Shown one piece after another: positions 37,573 through 40,823 of a stretch of DNA of 40,823 nt (position 1 is its first letter; each line of letters begins with the position of its first letter). Position numbers and translations under genes: made by a program. This DNA comes from Betaproteobacteria bacterium (lineage in GTDB: Bacteria > Pseudomonadota > Gammaproteobacteria > Burkholderiales > Rhodocyclaceae), in NCBI GenBank assembly GCA_016208415.1, contig JACQYB010000061.1, forward strand, positions 1 through 40,823, written 5' to 3'. The notes under the pieces were generated by a model. The model ran no database searches. It saw only the letters and a list, made by a program, of their open reading frames with translations, and was not told the origin of the DNA.

Positions 37573-38064
37573 TCATTTGTTGTTTTGCCCCTGTCCCTCC
37601 TGGACCGGCCCCTCGGCGGCCTTGTTGAAGAGGAACTGGCCGATGAGCTTTTCCAGCACAACGGCCGACTGAGTGATCTTGATTACGTCGCCGCCTTTCA
37701 AAAATTCAGGCTCTCCGCCCACATCGAATCCGACATATTGTTCGCCGAGCAGGCCGGAGGTGAGGATGGAGGCGATGGTGTCGCGCGGAAAGCGGTAACG
37801 GCCGTCAATCGTCATCGAGACCACCGCCTCGTAGGAATCCTGGTCGAAGCCGATGGCCGTCACCCGCCCCACCACCACGCCCGCGCTCTTCACCGGCGCG
37901 CGCACCTTCAGCCCGCCGATGTTGTCGAACCTGGCGGACACCACATAAGTCTCGGACATGTTGGCCGAAGCAAGGTTGCCCACCTTCAGCGCCAGGAAGA
38001 CCAGCGCTCCGATGCCGAGGGCCACAAAGAAACCGACCCAGAGGTCGATGATGGGACGCTTCAT
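37573..38064 (-). CDS. mlaD: Phospholipid-binding MCE protein MlaD
   Basis: 163 residues: one membrane anchor (about 7-27, DLWVGFFVALGIGALVFLAL) and an MCE domain (YVVSARFDNIGGLKVRAPVKSAGVVVGRV ... SILTSGLLGEQYVGFDVGG). MlaD forms the hexameric ring that guides lipids into the MlaFEB complex. It begins one base after mlaE and is followed by overlapping mlaA. Confidence 0.96.
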   Translation of the reverse strand: MKRPIIDLWVGFFVALGIGALVFLALKVGNLASANMSETYVVSARFDNIGGLKVRAPVKSAGVVVGRVTAIGFDQDSYEAVVSMTIDGRYRFPRDTIASILTSGLLGEQYVGFDVGGEPEFLKGGDVIKITQSAVVLEKLIGQFLFNKAAEGPVQEGQGQNNK

Positions 38065-38859
38065 TCAGGCACCTCGGAACATGAAGGCTGTAAGGATGAA
38101 ATCCGCCGCCAGGATCACCAGCGACGAGGTCACCACGGTGCGCGTGGTGGCGGCGGACACGCCCTCCGCCGTGGGCACGCAGTCGTAGCCCTCGAACACG
38201 GCGATCAGCGACACCAGTGCGCCAAACACCGCGCTCTTGATGACGCCGTTGACGATGTCCTCGCGGAAATCCACCGCGGCCTGCATCTGCGACCAGAAGG
38301 AGCCCTCGTCCACGCCGATCAGATGCACGCCCACGAAGTAGCCGCCGAGGATGCCGCAGGCGGAGAACAGCGCCGCCAGCAGCGGCATGGAAATCACCCC
38401 GGCCCAGAAGCGCGGCGCCACGACGCGCGCCACGGGGTTGACGGCCATCATCTCCATGGCGTCGAGCTGTTCGGTGGCCTTCATCAGGCCGATTTCGGCG
38501 GTGACGGCCGAGCCGGCGCGGCTGGCGAACAACAGGCCCGCCACCACGGGGCCGAGTTCGCGCACCAGCGACAGCGCCACCAGCACGCCCAGCGCCTCCG
38601 ACGAACCGTAGCGTTGCAGCGTGTCGTAGCCCTGCAGGCCCAGCACCATGCCGACGAACACGCCCGAGACAAGGATGATCACCAGCGACAACACGCCGAC
38701 GAAATAGATCTCGCGGATGGTGAGAAACAGGCGCCGGAAACTCGTGCCCGAGTGCAGCAGCACCAGCACGAAGAAACGCGACGCCACGCCCAGCCGCGTG
38801 ATGCGGTCATCGACCCATCCGCCCATGGCGCGCAGCACGGCGGCGATGCCCTCAAGCAC
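38065..38859 (-). CDS. mlaE: Mla permease subunit MlaE
   Basis: 264 residues from the GTG at 38859, which has GGAGG six bases upstream and overlaps the mlaF stop by 8 bases (GTGCTTGA). An upstream GTG at 38880 and a downstream ATG at 38826 are alternatives. Conserved membrane segments [29 protein letters not shown] and [22 protein letters not shown] are those of the MlaE/YrbE permease family. It binds MlaF and MlaD in the inner membrane. Confidence 0.95.
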   Translation of the reverse strand: MLEGIAAVLRAMGGWVDDRITRLGVASRFFVLVLLHSGTSFRRLFLTIREIYFVGVLSLVIILVSGVFVGMVLGLQGYDTLQRYGSSEALGVLVALSLVRELGPVVAGLLFASRAGSAVTAEIGLMKATEQLDAMEMMAVNPVARVVAPRFWAGVISMPLLAALFSACGILGGYFVGVHLIGVDEGSFWSQMQAAVDFREDIVNGVIKSAVFGALVSLIAVFEGYDCVPTAEGVSAATTRTVVTSSLVILAADFILTAFMFRGA

Positions 38860-39661
38860 CCGCGGCCTCCAGCACGTCACGGCCGTACGGGCCGGCGGGG
38901 TAGTGGAAGGGCACCGGCCCGTCCGCCTCGGCCCACACGAACTGGTGCACCCAGGGGTCCGTGGAGGCGCGGATGTCCGCCGGCGTGCCCTCGGCCACGA
39001 TGCGCCCTTCCGACACGAAATAGATGTAATCCACGATCAGCAGCGACTCCTGGATGTCGTGGGTCACCACGATGGAACTGGCCCCCAGGGCGTCGTTGAG
39101 CCGGCGGATGAGCTTACCCACCACCCCCAGGGAGATGGGGTCGAGCCCGGCGAACGGTTCGTCGTACATCATCAGCATGGGATCCAGCGCGATGGCCCGT
39201 GCCAGCGCCACCCGCCGCGCCATGCCTCCGGACAGCTCCGACGGCATCAAGTCCTGCGCCCCGCGCAGCCCCACGGCGTTGAGCTTCATGAGCACCAGAT
39301 CGCGGATGAGTTCCTCGGAAAGATCGGTATGCTCGCGCATCTGAAACGCGACATTGTCGAATACCGACATGTCGGTGAACAGCGCGCCAAACTGGAACAA
39401 CATGCCCATGCGCCGGCGCAACTGGTAGAGCGCGCCCGAATCCAGCTCATGCACCACCTGCCCGCCCACCCGAACCACGCCGCGCTGCGGCCGCAACTTG
39501 CCGCCGATGAGACGCAACGTGGTGGTCTTGCCGCAGCCGCTGCCGCCCATGATGGCCACCACGCGACCGCGGGGGATCTTCATGTTGATCCCCGTCAATA
39601 CCGGACGATTGTCGTAGGCAAAACTGACGTCTTCGATTTCGACGAGATATCCGCCGGACAC
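38852..39661 (-). CDS. mlaF: Mla ATP-binding protein MlaF
   Basis: 269 residues from the GTG at 39661, the same length as E. coli MlaF; GGAAGG lies 8 bases upstream. An ATG at 39703 would add 14 residues with a poor ribosome-binding site. Walker A GGSGCGKT (39-46), signature LSGGMARR, Walker [14 protein letters not shown] and switch VVTHD are intact. It energises lipid transport by MlaE/MlaD and is controlled by MlaB. It is the first gene of the long minus-strand block reaching to hisE and possibly beyond. Confidence 0.96.
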   Translation of the reverse strand: MSGGYLVEIEDVSFAYDNRPVLTGINMKIPRGRVVAIMGGSGCGKTTTLRLIGGKLRPQRGVVRVGGQVVHELDSGALYQLRRRMGMLFQFGALFTDMSVFDNVAFQMREHTDLSEELIRDLVLMKLNAVGLRGAQDLMPSELSGGMARRVALARAIALDPMLMMYDEPFAGLDPISLGVVGKLIRRLNDALGASSIVVTHDIQESLLIVDYIYFVSEGRIVAEGTPADIRASTDPWVHQFVWAEADGPVPFHYPAGPYGRDVLEAAGA

Positions 39662-39760
39662 GCGACAACCTTCCAGGGGGCCGGGAAACGCGAATGGTAA
39701 CATACTGCTGCGGCGCACATCGGCGGCCAGGCGGCGTCGTGGCGCCACTGGCCTTTCAGT

Positions 39761-39767
39761 TATCATA
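39761..39767. promoter_or_regulatory. Candidate overlapping -10 boxes of divergent mlaF and response-regulator promoters
   Basis: TATCAT on the plus strand (39761-39766) and TATGAT on the minus strand (39762-39767) overlap in an AT-rich spot of a 138-base divergent gap. Neither has a clear -35. If both are used, the two transcription units compete at this site. Confidence 0.3.
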
Positions 39768-39799
39768 GCCGCTGCGGCCCTCCAACACCCTCCCATGCC

Positions 39800-40823
<1,024 letters not shown>

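Overview
The window is GC-rich and densely coded. It most likely comes from a betaproteobacterium, and Rhodocyclales (Azoarcus/Thauera type) is my best guess. The reasons are gene orders I associate with that class: mlaFEDACB - ABC exporter - ibaG/bolA - murA - hisGDCBHAFIE - hinT - tatABC, with a degS-type protease beyond; and DUF2889 - sucC - sucD - TerC. The organism call is inference from order and protein character, not from a database match.

Left part (1-10 kb, all minus strand). A PP2C phosphatase is cut by the left edge. It is followed by an ornithine cyclodeaminase-family reductase, a TerC membrane protein, the TCA-cycle genes sucD/sucC with a DUF2889 gene in front, and a TRAP transporter (dctM, dctQ, dctP) whose binding protein resembles 2-oxoacid/monocarboxylate binders. 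A REP-type palindrome and a terminator-like hairpin separate dctP from dctQM.

Middle part (10-21.4 kb, plus strand). First comes a small phenylacetate catabolism cluster (paaG, paaI, paaK). After a 93-bp palindrome comes a four-gene exopolysaccharide locus: algD (GDP-mannose dehydrogenase), a long Alg44-like PilZ/HlyD protein, an Alg8-like family-2 glycosyltransferase, and a secreted parallel beta-helix protein. This is the core of a c-di-GMP-controlled alginate-type polymerase, but no algK/algE/algX/algL/algI/J/F/algA follows. fimV, the polar/type IV pilus hub protein, comes next. This abbreviated locus is the most interesting part of the window. The beta-helix gene also carries a copy of an intergenic palindromic repeat inserted in frame; a second copy lies at 1944-2012.

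Right part (21.4-39.7 kb, almost all minus strand). A Nif3-family gene diverges from a DegS/AlgW-like protease. Then follow tatCBA, hinT, the complete his operon (with the short HisG form), murA, a BolA-family gene, a YadGH-type ABC exporter and the full Mla phospholipid-transport set with mlaA embedded in it. Transcription of this block appears to start near 39.75 kb. A sigma-54 activator-type response regulator diverges there and runs off the right edge.

I see no tRNA or rRNA genes, CRISPR arrays, transposases or prophage genes. Many long antisense or out-of-frame open frames exist because of the high GC content; these are treated as shadows.
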